This document shows positions 26,840 through 40,100 of a DNA stretch of 64,000 nt, piece after piece. A model generated the notes under the pieces. It did no database searches, was not told the DNA's origin, and was given only the letters and a program-made list of their open reading frames with translations. The translations under genes and the position numbers were made by a program. The number at the start of each line of letters is the position of its first letter. Within the stretch, counting starts at the first letter, position 1. This DNA comes from Pithys albifrons albifrons (Eukaryota; Chordata; Aves; Passeriformes; Thamnophilidae): the NCBI RefSeq assembly GCF_047495875.1, contig NC_092466.1:19960561-20024560 (forward strand), in the 5' to 3' direction.

Positions 26840-26955
26840 TATTGCTACTCCCTACAGTAGGGATTGCCTGTTGTCACACAATAAACCTGTGATGCTGTAA
26901 GGAGCAAAATCACATCATCCCAGGTCCAAGGTTGGTACTCTGACAACTGCATCTC
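26840..26955 (+). mobile_element. Possible MIR-type SINE 3' half
   Basis: The order TTGTCACACAATAAACCTGT, then CCCAGGTCCAAGGTTGGTAC and TCTGACAACTGCATCTCC resembles the MIR segment running from 'gtcacacag' through 'cccaggtctgtctgactcc'. The match is by eye and gapped. Confidence 0.35.
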
Positions 26956-29410
26956 CCTTTTTTATTATGGATCCAGGTACAGTCTCTAAACAACTCTCAT
27001 CAGACTCAGTCCTAAGGCAACATGAATGTCAATGGGAGCAAGAAAAGGTATGTCTGTGTCCCATTCTCAGAGTAAGAACAGCAGGAATGTCAGGAAAGTG
27101 GAAGTTTGTGCTGCTCTTGTGCTCTCTGTATTCTGGGAAAGTTGAAATTCTCCCCTTCCTAGAGCTGACAGTTTTGACCGACACCAAATCTGCTCTGCTG
27201 AAAAGTAAATGATTTTTATAAAACATACAGGGCAGGATTCACTATGTGGTATTGCTTGGTTTTGATGCTCCCTGAAACAAGCAATTAAGTTTGAGCTCTA
27301 AAGGAACCTGTCATCCTGTTGGACAGATGATTTACCTTTCTGTCTTCTTGGAACTAGGTCTTGAGGCTTGTTGCTCCCTGGGAACCAAATGCTGATGTTT
27401 GGACTATTCACATAACTCTAAGTCATCTGTATTTGTAACCAGCCATTTTCAAGGACTTCTGCATAATGTATTAATAAAGTTAATTTTGCTTACCTTTTTC
27501 CTCCTGTGCAAAGGTGACCTGTAAGGATCTGACATGTGAAGCTACCTGATGAGATGCCAATCTGAAAGCCCTCCCCCCCACTCACGAGTTATATATCTGC
27601 ATAAAGACTGCAGGTTTTGTGACTTGCCAGCTGAGGAACTTGGAGTTCAACACCACCATAGGTCCTACTGTGCAAGAGCCAGCAGCCTTGTACAGAGAAG
27701 CCAAAATGATTTTTAAAAATACTTATTTGTGCATTGGTTTAATGAAGGACATTGTCACGCTAATTATTCTTATAATACTTGTTATGATCAGGGGAAACAT
27801 TATATCTGAAGTTTCAAATGTTTGCGCTGAGACAGACATCCTACCAAGCACAACAACATTTCTGTCTTGAACACAGGGTGAATTTATTACATCCAGGCTT
27901 AAGGCTAAATAATCCCAAGGGTCAAGACTGAACTTGCAACATAGTTCTTAAAACATTTCTCATTTTCTTCTAGAATAAACCAATTGAAAAAAACACACTT
28001 GTGTTTCTTGTTAATTGTAGCATGTGGCTATCAATAAGGAAGGCATTTATGTTGTATGTGAAGGAAATTGAAACCTTACCCCAGAAATAGCTCACTTTAA
28101 AAGGATTTATTAACATCACAGCTTTTCTGGGCTTCATTCTTGAAAGAGTTTATTCTAGTCTTTCATGACTCTTCCCAAGACAACCTCTGTAATAATATTT
28201 TTTCACAGCACATGGAAGAACAGGCCCGATTTTTCAAAGATGTACAAGGTAGGCAAGAAAATTCACCTCAAATTATGAAGCTCTTACAGTTTAACAGAAG
28301 GCCTGTTAAAGAAAACAGGCATTGTCTTTCCTAGTGTAGTAATAATGGAAACATTACCCTTTGTCCATCCTACAAGAGTGGTATTGTTAGAAGCAAACAA
28401 ACTTTGATCTTTATACTGTGAGACAAAATATAGTTTAGAGAAAAAAAACAGCAGATTTACATGATTGGTGAACAGCACTATTAAGGTTCATTCCAAATTA
28501 TGAGGTTCCTTTGAAAGTGCAATCTGGATTTAAGGACAGAATGCACAGCAGTCGTGGAATCCCTTAGGAACTGAAAGCTAAGCAGATCACAAGTTTCAGT
28601 AGGTGGAAAAAAAACACTACTTTGACAGAACAAGGGCAATTTTTAAAACAGATGCACTTGGTGTATTTGTAGAAAAAACAAACTCTTTATTCATGAACTC
28701 ACAATTCAGGATGCTTCAGTGAAATGAAGAATGAAATAGCCTTCTAACTAAATGTACTTCAGGATGGTTCAAAATTGCCTAGGCCTGGATGGGGATGGAG
28801 CTTTGGCACAGCTCCCTCCATGACAATGAATTTGCAGAGTTTGCACAACAGAACCCCATTTCACTGACTCCAGTGGCACTCTGCTGCTTCACAGCAGCTA
28901 AAACTCTGGTTCACCAGATGTGAATTCCCCAATGCTTTTTAAAATAAAACACTCTTCCAGCCTCCCCTGCTGGGATAGCTCTTCATCTCTCATAACCTTT
29001 GCCCTACTTTCTAGATTGCTACGAGACTTTATCACTGCTTGCAAAAGAATTGCCCCATGTTTTACAGAAAGTAGCTTTTTAAGCATATTTATTGCAGTTT
29101 ATTGGGGACACCTGGGTGTAAAATCACCACCTGAGACATTATGGAGAGATGAGATAATCATGTAACTTTGAGTAATCTATTTTAAGAGAACTGATTTAGG
29201 GATGCTAGGGAGGGTCCAAGAAGACTTGTCTTTGTTCTTTTGCTATTTAAGGAACTGGACATGGGACTTTCAGGTGAGTTGCTGGGGAAGGTGAATCAGA
29301 AAATTGCAGGGATAGTTGCTATATGTAGAAACTAGTCTAGCCTTTGCTACTGAATCATAGTGTATTTCCCCAATGGGTAGTTATTGTTGGAGATCTAACT
29401 AGAAGTTCTT

Positions 29411-29520
29411 TATTGTGTTGGTGATATTGTTTTGGTTTGGATTTGTTTTGTTGGCTTTTTGGTTTTGGTTTTGTTTTGGGGGGAAGGGGGAGAGCGGTTT
29501 GCAGGAGGGGTTGGGGGATT
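29411..29520. repeat. T/G-rich low-complexity block ending in G runs
   Basis: Repeated TTTTGG/TTTTGTT units are followed by GGGGGGAAGGGGG and AGGGGTTGGGGG. The G tracts on the plus strand could form a G-quadruplex. No gene context. Confidence 0.6.
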
Positions 29521-32500
29521 TTTTAGGTATCCTATTCTGAGATATTTGTTACTTACAGAATTATTCATCTGGTGATCTGGAAACATCAAGGTATATTTCT
29601 ATTCAAAAAGAAAAATGTTCTGACTTTACATGAAGGGAGAAGGGAGGGACTGTTGTGCTGCTTGGACTGCCAGAAAATTTATGTTAGTTCCTTAAACAGA
29701 AGGGTAGCCTATGCTAATGACATCTTGGGGAAGCTTGTCCACAGGTAGCTTCTGAAAAATTGTTAATTATTTTTCTGTCATAGAAGGACATATCAAGGCA
29801 TGGAGAGGTTAATGACTTGGCAGGCTGGCATAAAGGAAGGAGACTTCAAGCATGGCTGCCATTGAGATTGCAGCAGTCGGTCAAAGCTACCTGGCAGCAG
29901 AGCACTTAAGAGTGGTCTACATCTGTCATCTGCTACAGCACCAGGTAAGTTTATTTACTGGCTAACCAGGGTTTTATTCTTAAAGGTAACATGGTTAGAA
30001 GGTACCTCAATGAAAGTCCTGCAGTTACAAGTCTAGCCTTAGCTCGTTTTCATGCTAATATTGCCCTTTTACTTTAACTGCTTTCTCTTTCTCTCTAATT
30101 TAATTTGCCTGATGCAGGTACAAATGGCAATTGCATTCTGAATAGTGAAGTTCTTTTAATCAATTTTGGTATATGGATTGACTTTTTCTCTGATCTTAGT
30201 GATCTTACTTTGCAGCTTGTTCTGGTTTCTGTAGATGCTTCCTCAGTGTGGGTCTCTGTGTCCTGCGTTATGCCCCTGCATGGGGTCACTTTTGTGAGGT
30301 ATTGCAGTTATGTTGCTCTAAACATCCTCAGGCTATATTTCCACTTCTCCCAGCTGCATTGTGTAATGAGCTCACTGTAATACTGAGAGGAAAACATTGT
30401 GTCATCATCCTGTAGCAGCACCAGCAACCATTGCTTTCTTCAAAGGGCAATATATTTATCTTAAAATGGTACCTCGGAAGTATCACAGACGGGCTTCTAT
30501 CTTGATGTTGAGGAGAGAAGCACCTCCTTGCAGTCTGTGCACCTACATTATAAATACTCCTGAGTTTATCAAGAATTACATTCTGCTCCTCAGGGTTATG
30601 GTGTATAGCTTTAAAAGTCTACATCCACATAATATTGAACTAATATTGAATAAACAGATATTTTTATATCCCTGTAGCCGTCAAGCTCTCAGACGTTACA
30701 ATCAATGGTAGGACAAAAAGGAAAAATGTAGGCAGTTGTCATATATACTCTCTGGAATAGTGATTTGTGATGGATTGGACCAATTTTTCTGTTCAGAGAT
30801 AATTTCCCTTATGCTGATTGATGACTGCTTACATATGTATTCACTTAATTATTGCCAGCTGACAGTTCAGAGTATGAGTTTCATGTGAATTCCTTGTTTC
30901 TGGTCTTTTATCACTAAGAGGAAAAAAAAGATAATTTTAATAATTAAGATATTTGTTTATCCAATTCTTATTACTTGCTGAGAGTTACTGAACATCTTCT
31001 CTACAGTGTTGTGAAGGAGAAATTTAAAAAATGAGGCTGTTCTACTGCACTGTGATCAAGAGAGGAACTAAGCCAGACAAATACAATTAGGCAAACTGGG
31101 GCATGAACTGCATCCAAAGCACACAGTAGGAATTCCCTCTGGCACAGTAGCACTCAAAAAACCTGTCTTACATTTGCAGGAACTGCAGAGGGTCAGGATC
31201 TCAGCTTTACAGCTCATTGGAGAAAACTGACTTTTCACAGTAGTACTGCTACCAGACTGTATTTGGCTTCTTGTGCTGAACTCTGCTCAGTATTTTAAGC
31301 TGATAAAATTTCCATTGTGTCAATATAGGAATGAGATATTTTTTTTTCAGAACTTAGAAAGCAAAAGTTCAGCTCCATTTAGTATGGAGCTTAAATATTT
31401 GTTAGAAGCTTCTATAAAACACTTTTTTGTGAACTTTTGATAATTTGAAGCAATTGTAAATACTGCAGTGATTCTGCTAAGGTCAGTGAAAATACTTCAT
31501 CCAAATTACATGCTCAGTACCTTCTGCTTTATCATAACATTTTCTTCATTGTGAGTGTGGTGCAGAATTTTTCATTTTCCTGCTCTGAAAGCCTGTTTAA
31601 TTCTATTGCACATTGTTAAACAGATGTTGCATTTCACCCAAGAGCTGGTTATGTTTCAATTCTGGATAAAGTGGTTCCTGTAAATGAGGTTTGCAAAATG
31701 CTTTCTGTCTGAACAAAACTATGGGCCAGTTTTTATTGCATGCTATTACTATAATTATAGGATCTTTTGCCTGATCAGGATGTGCTTAATTAGGATAGCC
31801 ATTTAATTGGGACATCTCCCAAGGAACCAATTTAGTTTAATGTTATTAGAACTATCCAATCAGGGCAGCTTAGGAAAAAATTTGCTTTTAAAAAATAAAA
31901 CCCAACAAAAGAAAAGATAATCTGATGTTTTGCTGGTCTAATGCATTCGATCCATTCCTCAAGGAACTTTAGGGATGATCTCCTCAAAATAACACAAGAC
32001 AAGTATGATCTTTCTGTTGCGAGAGTACCAAACCATGACCTTCACTCTTCCTGTTGCCTGCCATCTCCTTACACAAGAATACCCTGGCAAATGAGACCCA
32101 TAAACATTATATTGTACCCAACAGGAAAAAAAAATTCAGCTGTATATAAAAGGCTAAGTGGAAAATGCCACCACTTTTTAATCATGAAGGTATGAGATAC
32201 CTCCATCAAACAAAATCTACTGTTGTAAGAAATCATACAATCATGCAAGTTAGGTCTAAATTTCAATAAGAAGTTCAAAGGCATTACATTTTGTAATGTA
32301 AATTTAAAGTTCCACAATGGTCTGTGAGCTGATGTGGTCCCAGATGGGCAATATGAGATGGCAGCTGAAATAGGGCTGAATTTTCAATATAAATACAAGG
32401 GAGAAACTTGGACTGAAAGAAAACAAAGTATTGGACAGACTTCTAGTTGAGGTAAATCAGTCAAATTCCATTGCAAGTGCTGCAGACATACCGATTTTCA

Positions 32501-32559
32501 TCTGGTGAAGATTTTAGCTGAAGACAGTGAGATGAAGCAGTGATACATTTGCTTGTGTA

Positions 32560-32743
32560 CGATGGCGGCACTGAAACAAGGTTGGCCAGGGAGGTGGTGG
32601 AGTTTCCACTGATGGAGATATTAAAACTTTGTCTGATCACAGTCCTGAGTAACTTGCTTGTGGTGACCCTGTTTGAGCTCAGGAGTTGGACAAGACAACC
32701 TCATGAGGTCTCTCGCAACCTCAGCTGCTCTGTGTTTCTGTGA
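32560..32743 (+). mobile_element. Diverged CR1 LINE fragment
   Basis: GTTGGCCAGGGAGGTGGTGG, then GTTTGAGCTCAGGAGTTGGA and the ending CAACCTCATGAGGTCTCTCG...TTTCTGTGA follow the order of the CR1 3' region. The copy is more diverged than the one at 58.7-60.7 kb. Confidence 0.75.
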
Positions 32744-35700
32744 GCACAGTCCCTTCATTGTGGGTAAAGAAAAAATCCAGACACTGTGGGTTTAATTGGT
32801 GGTAGAGCTGGTCTAAGAAATCCCAGTCGACAACATTCCTCCTCTGCTTTTCTTTTCCCTGCTGCAAGGTCACGGTCTCTTTAATTGTGGTGATAAAATT
32901 CTTTATAGAGCCACAGCATTAACTGGATCAATGACAAGGCAAGGTTAAAAATAGTAAGTTAGTGTTTTTAGGAGTGTTTATTCTTGTGTTATTTTTAAAT
33001 GCTTGTCAGTTCAACTATGTGGTTCCCAGCTCTGCTGGGATGTACTGTCACAGCACAGGAGATGATGAACAAGTGAGTGGGGAGAAAGCTGAGAAGAGAC
33101 CAGCACAATGCCTGGACCTATTGTATTGTTTAACTGCACATTGACTTATGCTGTCTCTTGCAGAAAGCAGGATTATATTTTATCTGATGTTAACTAATTG
33201 AAAAAAATCAGGCCTCTGTCTTCAGCTGACTGTACATCTTGTGTATTTTTCTTGTAGAGAGACAGCACACACAAAACCTCTGCTTTCTTTGATGTAGTGG
33301 AGGAGGTCTAATGGTTACCCAAATAAGAATTAAAATTGCATGAAAGCTTATCTAGCGAGTTCTGCACAGGTATGTGTCCCTTAGGGCCAAGATGGCTCAT
33401 TAATACTACAGGCCTGCAAGAAATAACCTCATTCAAACTAAGTTAATTATAAAATCAAGTGACTTCCCAAGACAGGGAGTTATTTTAATAGTTCTAATAG
33501 TGTGGTTGCCCATCCTTATTCAGGTCACCTTATACAGCTCCATCTCCTTTCCAGTGCTCTTAGCCCTGAGTCTATCTGAGATTGAAGATGCTGCAGCTGC
33601 GGTTTTCAGAGATTCAGGTACAGTTAAGGTGGAAGTGAAGTATTGATAAGTGTGTTGGTGTTAAACAGCTGCTCAGGTGCTCCCTGTATGAGTTCAGTGT
33701 GTCACCTTGGAGCTGAATTTTCTATAAGATTTAGATGGAGCTTGGCATCTGTATTCCAAAAGGGGATCCTCAAAGTTCTTCCTAACCTTAGAACGCTGCT
33801 TTGTGTCACTTCCCTGGTCCATCTGAAGTCCTGCTGAGACCAAGTCCAGAATCCTCTTGGTTTTGTCACCATTGATGAGCCATTCACCTTTCTGGTCCCT
33901 GCTGCTGCCCAGCCTGTGCTTCCGCAAAGGCCTCCTTCATTAGGTGTGCATCAGCAGCTTGGGCAATGCCATGCCCTTCTCATTTGGCTGCTGAGTAGCT
34001 GATATATGGGCAGTGCATTCAAGACCCTTCCTTCTTCACTTCCCTTCACAGCTTCTGCTACAGCAGAGAACTGTATTTGTAGCATAGGTAGACAAGCAAA
34101 AGTATTTACCTGTGTCTTCAGGGCTCTGAGAACAGAAAGATAAAGTGTACACCTACTTAATTTGTTAGTGTATTCTGTTCCCAAAAGTTAGTTATCTGCA
34201 CATGCCTAGTGTCTCTTGTGACAAAGAGCAGGTGCACTGTGGCTGTTTCTGCAGGTGTGAATGTGTACATATCCATATGCATCCTTGTGGATGTAGAAAA
34301 ACACTTTGTGTTATCCAAGGTGATGTGCTCCTACACCTGGAAATTAATTTTACTTGCCCACACTTAATTTCTGTGTACCATCATGGCACTGGGAGACCTG
34401 GAGATCATTGTAGGAGATGCTGATGGCAGTTACTTACAATTAAAGCATGTTAACAGAGGATGAAACACAGACATTCTTTCCTAATAGGGCAGTGATTTGT
34501 AACCCTCTATTAAAAGAGTTGGCAGTGTTTTCCTGAATAGATATAAATGCTATTAAAAAAAAAAAGTAGTCTGATAAAGAATGGATGTTCCTGGAAGCTG
34601 GTACCACTTATTGACCCCATACCTCTTATTAATTTAGTTTTAGTTATAAAAGGATGTATTAAACAGTGTTTGCTCTTAGTATAAAATGGGAGATTGCTGC
34701 TGATAAGTATGCTTAAAACAAGCAGCACCACAGTGGTTATTTTCATTCCTTACCTATAATAACAGACTATCAAGACAAAAATGAATGCAGCCAGTTGAAC
34801 TGACGGCTGAATCATAGCAACAGCATCAATTGATTTGTTTCCAAGTCTGAAAAAAAAGCTAATAAAGACTTTGCAGAATCTCCTAGATACAGCAGGGTTA
34901 TGGTTAATGTCTTAAACCTGTTCCTTATGCTCAAATACTCTCTGTAGGCACAGATGCCTGCTGCTACCTATTTCAAGTGAATTCTATTTATAAAAAGTGG
35001 TACTGAGTTAAGCTGGTTGAAACACACATTCCTTCTTATGGGACTAGAGAGAAGCTATTAGCTGTTCTATACTGCAGCAAGTACTACTGTTTACCAGTCA
35101 CAACAGTGCATTCATGTGTGCTTCATTGTATTTTCCATTACTGTTTCTTTTTGTTCTTTCTAGTGAAAATAATGTGTCCTACTGCACAGTGGGAAGTTCA
35201 AAGCCAAACCACTCTATTCCTGATATAATTTCAAATAAACATTTTTTTTCTTTTTACTGCATGCAGCCTGTTTACACAATGGAGGACTGTTTTTCATCCT
35301 TGATAGTTGTTGCTTGGAAATATTCAAAGTAAAAAAAAATTATTTTTAAATGCATAGTGTACATTTGTTCCATAGCCCAGATCCTGAGAAATTATGTGTG
35401 TTTGTTTAATCTTATATGCATTGTAATCCTGGAATGCTTAGCATATTGTTGTTCTAACCGATTGTGACTTGTGGAAAACTGATCAGTGAGAATGTTATGA
35501 AGGACAAACTCTCATATTGTCCTTACTTAAAGTTTTAACTTTGCAAATCTGGAATGTAATATATTCATTTTGCAGTGCAAAGAATTGAGCATGTGCTGGA
35601 TCAGGATTTTGTTTGCAAATGTATTGCCTGTTGCTCTGCACACAAGTAGAACACTTCGCTTTATTTCAGCCATGTAATTCCTTGCTTCCTGCACACAAAT

Positions 35701-36800
35701 AAAATACTCCTTTACTTAGTAGTGTCTGTAAGCAACTTGTCCAGATTAATGCAACTACAATTCCATGAAGCTTTTCCTTGCAATGCATAGAAAATATATT
35801 ACTCTTATTAAGAACCATGTTTCATAGACTATTTCTGAGGCAGACAAACTATATTAGCAGTTTGTAGGTTTAACAAGACCTTTTGGTCTGCTCATGAAAA
35901 TGAGTTTGCCTGGAGTGAGGTTGTGCATGCCTGTGTGTGTTATGTCATATGCCATGTGGGGTTTCTGTGGTGGATTGTGGAAATATGGAGTTTTTTATAA
36001 AGACATTGTGCAATTTGTGACAGTATGGCTGTATTTCTGATGGGTTTCAGTACACACTGAATTTTAAATGGCATTAGTGGTGTTGATTTCATCAGCTTTA
36101 AAAACCTTTACCACAGTGCCAGCCAGTCTCTGCTATTTTTGCAGCCCTGGGAGCCTTTCCAAAACACAAGCCTGGGGGGTACATGTACGTTATGCTCCTG
36201 GAGCAGTCTGTGTATTTGCCATTAGTTTAAACAAAACTCTCTGCGTAACAGTGTAAATTTCTTTGAGTTTAGTGTGCATGCTGAGGAGACCATAACTTTA
36301 CTGTATCTTTCAGCTGTCTGCTGTGAATGCACAGTGTTTTAGAAAGATGTTACATTGGTCTTTAGGACATCAGGAACTTTTCTACAACCTATCTTTAAAG
36401 AAATACATGGTACATGTAATTGCTTTTAGTCTTTAAGTCAAGCTATCAACTAGTTGACTCAATGCTCATTACCTTACTGAAGGCATGGCATGGGACAAGT
36501 ACATTTTACATATATTCACCTTGTAGAAATGGAATCAAGACATATATTTATGAATGGTGAAGTATTATTTGCCCATTAGTTCTGAACAGGGAGACTTCAT
36601 ATTCTCACAGACTTGGCAAGAGACACAGTAATTAATTAACTGAAGTTACTGTATTCAAAGGACAGAAAGTTTTATCTGGGACTTTAAGAACAAAACCTAG
36701 TCCTATTTTAAAGAGTTACAGTGCAAGGTTTCATGTTCTGTCATCATGCCTTTTGAGTGACAAAATCTATCTTTTTACTGTCAGCAGTTGCATCTTGTGA
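32744..36800. other. Intergenic, no gene recognised
   Basis: AT-rich sequence with short A and T tracts (for example about 34554-34565). Open frames up to 78 codons occur with no recognisable product. Nothing else could be supported. Confidence 0.5.
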
Positions 36801-37172
36801 TATTCCGTGGTGTAATGGTGAGCACTCCAGACTCTGATCACAAGGTCGTGAGTTCGAGTCTCAGTGGAGACCGTACCGGGCAGTTAAATGCCTCCCTGTC
36901 GTCCCAATCCCGTCAGATCTCGGATGCTCAGCAGGGTCAGCCCCGGTTACCGGGTGCTGTAGACAGTCCTGAGGACTTCACTGTCACTGTCCAAGCTCAC
37001 TCGGCCGTGGCAGATGGACCTCGGGACTTAAAACGGTAGGGCCAGTTCTGCGCACGCTGAGCCTCACCTAAAAAATCCACTGCGCAGGCGCGAAGGGCAC
37101 ACCCCCATCTGGGGAGAGCCCTTCCCAAATCTTCGTTCGCGAAGTTTGGGCCATACTTATCATGATGATGTC
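36801..37172 (+). mobile_element. Composite SINE: tRNA-like head, 5S rRNA-like middle, RTE-like tail
   Basis: About 372 bp, CpG-rich and well preserved, so relatively young. Head 36801-36871 aligns with a tRNA, nearest in my reading to tRNA-Gln: TGGTGTAATGGTGAGCACTC contains the A box and GAGTTCGAGTCTC contains the B box, so RNA polymerase III could transcribe it. Middle 36910-36963 matches 5S rRNA (GATCTCGGATGCTCAGCAGG, GGTTA, CCGGGTGCTGTAG), but the 5S segment normally between GGTTA and CCGGGTG is missing. The tail (about 37050-37172) contains a perfect stem-loop, CTTCG-TTCG-CGAAG at 37131-37144, and ends near ATGATGATG. That ending suits mobilisation by an RTE-clade LINE rather than CR1. 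The same tail recurs at 62171-62284. Target-site duplications are not clear. An 83-codon open frame across it is incidental. Confidence 0.85.
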
Positions 37173-40100
37173 ATAATTTTTAGCGTAGCATGACTAATTT
37201 TTTTTTTTAAGTATTGTGGCTGGTAATCTGCATTATAGTTTCTATTGAGCAAAGAACTTTCTATCATATGTGATGAATACTGCAGCACTATTTAACTGAG
37301 CATTTTTTATAAAGGGGTAGTAGAGTCTCATCAATTAAAGTTCTAAAAATTAAAAAAAAAGACATCTCTGGAGTTCAATTTCAACACAGGTTTCCATCCT
37401 ATAATCTCTGCTGCTACTCGGCTTCATGTAGGCTTTTAATGGAAGGACAGAAGGACAGCAAAACAGTTCTGACTAAGGCCTAATGAGCAGTCTGGAAGGA
37501 AAGGCATGGTACAGAAGTATAAATTTCAGGTTTATTCTACTTATGAATTCCTGAGTTCAAACAAGTGATTTTATAAAGCAAACTGAGAAAGTCAGGGAAA
37601 GTCAAAAAAGCTATGTGGATTTTGATGCTCATACAATATAAGCATGGATTAACAATGGTGCTAAGTAACAACTATTTCCAATGAAATCAATACTGCTCTG
37701 AAAATCAGGCCAGTATTTAATCAATAAGAAACTTGAAGAGGATGGCCTGTAAAAGAAATTCCAAGTGATCTTGTGAGAAGACATATGGGGCAAAGTAAAA
37801 GAATCTCTTAAGCGGTTCTTAGGGTGTGACATTTTTGTTCACAATAATCTTGCATAGACTGTCATGCTTCAGATGTGTGTATACACTGTATTTGCAAATA
37901 ACAAACCTATGGTGCAGATGCCCACTGACTGCTGTCACAACATTGTTAACAACCATTCTAGATGGTTACATCATTTATGGCATACACCACCATTCCAGGC
38001 AGGTAGCAGGTACTGCTATTGCATTCTTCCCTTGTGTGCAACTATAACAAACAAAACCTGGTTATAGCAAAACCAGCAGTCATTTCTAGTATCTTAGTTT
38101 ATCTTCTGTTCAAGCAGGTAACCCAGGTCAGAGAAATTTACCAGTTTTTTTAACCCTGTCAAAAAATTTTATGAAGTCTCACATAGGTTTTCATCCCAGC
38201 AGACTCAGTTACTTTCCAGCTGGGGTCCTGGTCAGGGTACAGGACAGTAGGAACCAGTTTTCTGCACTATCTGAGAAGTCTGTGAAGATGATCTGAGTCC
38301 TGGCCTCAGAATATTCCAATATTCCATATTGAATTTTTGATACTTGCCTGTCTTTCTTTGTTGGTTTCAGTGCACCATTGTCTGTCTTTAGGAATAATTT
38401 ATCAAACTATTAATCCTTCATATATCAATGGCTCTTATCACACAGTGTAACTTGTTTTCTCTTGATAAACACTAGTTGAAAACTAAATCTTATGTATTCT
38501 ATACTATGAAGAGTATTATGTCATTTTACAAAAGCAAGCACAGAGAAGTGACACAGACAATATTATTTTATTTGTTATGATTAGACTCTCTATAGTGTGC
38601 CACTTATATCAAAGCAGTAAGTTATTCTCTTGCTCTGAAAACCTTACTATCTACTTATAATGTGTCACAAGAGGCAAGATTATGAAAAGCTTTTTTGAAA
38701 AATGTCAGTGGAAGGTCTTATAATTATATGAACTCATGATTTTCAAAACGCCTGAATAGTTCTCCAACATTTCTTTTGTGACTCAGTAGCAGACCTTTAA
38801 AGAGTATACCCAAAAACATCATTGTGTACAAAGAACAAAACAATGCTCAATCCCTCTTAGATATGATCAGTATCTGGTATTTATAAATGGATAAGATGTA
38901 TGTAAGGTGTTTCTGCTCTGTTACCTTCTCTTAGCTGTGACAAAGAAACCTGGCCTCCCTTGCTTGCATAAGACCTCAGAGTGACAAATAAAATGGCTGT
39001 TTCAACCATGTAGGCATAATTGCATCCAGCCTTGTGCCTTTACCTTCAAAGGGAACAGGGAACAGTTGCTACAGCAGTTTTTAAAAACTAGCGGCATAAT
39101 ATCCTTTACCGCATTTGTGCACAGCTACATAAGCCTTGGTGTACACACAGAATAAAGAAGTGATATAGGCACCTTTCCTGTTACATCTGTTTGTGCCAGC
39201 AGGATGCCTAGTGTGTAAATAAAGGCAAGGTTTTCACATGGCATAGATATTTAGTCTGTTGGAACTTGGATATATTTCTTTTTCTGGGCTTACTTTGATG
39301 TTTATTTAGTTACTTAGGGAATTTTAGAGGCTGAAAAACATGTATCTGGGGATGCTGTGTAAGTAGATGGATGGACTGCAGCTGGTTGGGAGTCTTGAGA
39401 ATCTGCATTTTTGCTGTTGATGTATGGGTGCAGTTTGGTGGCTTTTAGTGTTTAAATCCTGTAGTTTATCCAGTCCAAAATCAGTTAGCAATAAACAGTA
39501 ATTGACTCTAAACTTGACACTTCCCTTAATCACAAGAGGAAGATATATCTGTTTGTGTTTGTCTGAGTTACTGTAAAGTTGGATCATGGAAACAAATGGC
39601 TACATGAATTACAGTTAAACAAAGCTTCAGATCTTGCTCATATTTCCACTCTTTGCAGGACGAACTCAGATCTGATGCACAATGTCAATGCACAGCTCTA
39701 GTGGTAGGTCTCTGACATACTGTAAGAGCTCTACCAGATGTTTTCACTTAAAACGAATGGGAAAGATGTGTTCAAGTACCTATACTAAGGGTAATTGTGT
39801 TTCCATTTAAGACACTGGTGCCCCAAAAGTTGTATACTTAAGACCACATATCAAGTAATCTTCTGTGTTCATGTTTAGCAGAGTACTCTTACAGTAGCTT
39901 GACACACGTCTTAGCTAATTCAATGCAGGAAACAGGCAGAATTACACAATTGTTTACATTGATTCTAAATACAAAACAACAATGAAGTTGAAGCAGTATT
40001 TAAGCTCTCAAATAATACAACACAGTTTTGATATAAATCATGCTGATTAAGAGAAGCTACTGTATTTTGTGCTACTCAACATCACATGGTGGATTCAGCT

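Larger units (their letters stand above)
23263..32560. other. Intergenic, no gene recognised
   Basis: Only short open frames without family resemblance are present. Two stretches look like old MIR-type SINE (26370-26440 and 26840-26955), and a T/G-rich low-complexity block lies at 29411-29520. No splice-linked coding series was found on either strand. Confidence 0.5.

Noticed and set aside
36801..36871. Functional tRNA gene
   Set aside because: A and B boxes are present, but the acceptor stem does not pair well, the anticodon arm is disturbed, and the sequence continues into a SINE body.
36910..36963. 5S rRNA gene
   Set aside because: Only part of 5S is present, with an internal deletion and no 5' half; it is embedded in the SINE.
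36788..37039. 83-codon open frame
   Set aside because: It lies across the SINE and reads tRNA- and 5S-derived sequence; no protein resemblance.
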